NCBI GenBank assembly: GCA_963621885.1
Contig: CAVFFT010000081.1
Location: forward strand, 1-5,431
From: UMGS1519 sp963621885
GTDB lineage: Bacteria; Actinomycetota; Coriobacteriia; Coriobacteriales; Eggerthellaceae
Length of the DNA stretch: 5,431 nt
Direction: 5' to 3'
The notes beneath the pieces were generated by a model. The model did no database searches and was not told the DNA's origin. It saw nothing but the letters and a program-made list of their open reading frames with translations. A program made the translations under genes and the position numbers. This document shows, piece by piece, positions 5,397 through 5,431 of this stretch (its first letter is position 1; every line of letters starts with the position of its first letter).

Positions 5397-5431
5397 AAGG
5401 GGAAGGTCCGCATCGCGCGGGCTTTCCCCTT
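5397..5431 (+). terminator. Intrinsic terminator stem-loop downstream of gdhA
   Basis: AAGGGGAAGGTCCGC (5397-5411) pairs with GCGGGCTTTCCCCTT (5417-5431): a 15-bp stem with two G-U pairs around loop ATCGC. It begins 64 nt after the gdhA stop. The descending arm ends in TT at the last base of the window, so any T-tract would lie just outside; stem strength and position make a terminator the best call. The 5333-5396 spacer holds nothing else I can support. Confidence 0.8.

Noticed and set aside
3869..5413. A 514-codon open frame on the - strand opposite gdhA
   Set aside because: Same antisense-register artefact over a strongly codon-biased gene. The translation is Ala/Val/Leu-rich with no recognisable domain, and it runs through the gdhA promoter and most of the downstream spacer.
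1..5431. A hidden novel defence, CRISPR, mobile or RNA-based system
   Set aside because: There are no regularly spaced repeats, no transposase or recombinase, no terminal inverted repeats and no large structured noncoding region. Nearly all sequence is accounted for by uvrA, the 210-aa gene, gdhA and their short control regions.

Overview
This 5.4 kb window comes from a high-GC bacterial chromosome and carries three genes on the + strand: uvrA (DNA repair), a small membrane-anchored protein of unknown function directly behind it, and a glutamate dehydrogenase gene (gdhA). The likely source is an anaerobic actinobacterium, possibly of the Coriobacteriia. The grounds are the GC-rich codon usage, a Gram-positive/actinobacterial-type LexA box, a His-substituted zinc module in UvrA that I recall from actinobacterial homologues, and a gdhA product whose active-site lysines have the same residue numbers as the Clostridium symbiosum enzyme. 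This placement is an inference; nothing in the window is diagnostic.

Layout. Bases 2-46 look like the last 14 codons of an upstream gene. Bases 47-214 are an extremely C-rich, T-poor spacer with a near-exact 26-bp direct repeat and a short hairpin; it may be a Rho-type termination zone for the upstream gene. Bases 211-265 hold a compact uvrA control region: a -35/-10 pair with a LexA (SOS) box in the 17-bp spacer, then a strong Shine-Dalgarno. uvrA (266-3100) is full length with all motifs intact. Its stop codon lies inside a perfect TATAAT, and the ATG of the next gene (3108-3740) follows 6 nt later with no Shine-Dalgarno, suggesting translational coupling, a leaderless transcript, or both.

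Bases 3741-3976 are noncoding and hold the gdhA control region: a 12-bp perfect palindrome in the spacer of a candidate promoter, a leader hairpin and a clear Shine-Dalgarno. gdhA (3977-5332) is intact and is followed by a long stem-loop at the window edge that fits an intrinsic terminator.

How the genes relate. uvrA and the 210-aa gene form a likely two-gene unit, with uvrA expected to be DNA-damage inducible. gdhA has its own promoter and terminator and serves nitrogen/amino-acid metabolism. I see no mobile element, CRISPR array, RNA gene, toxin-antitoxin or defence system here. The least explained items are the uvrA-linked membrane protein with its stop-codon -10 box, and the palindrome upstream of gdhA.
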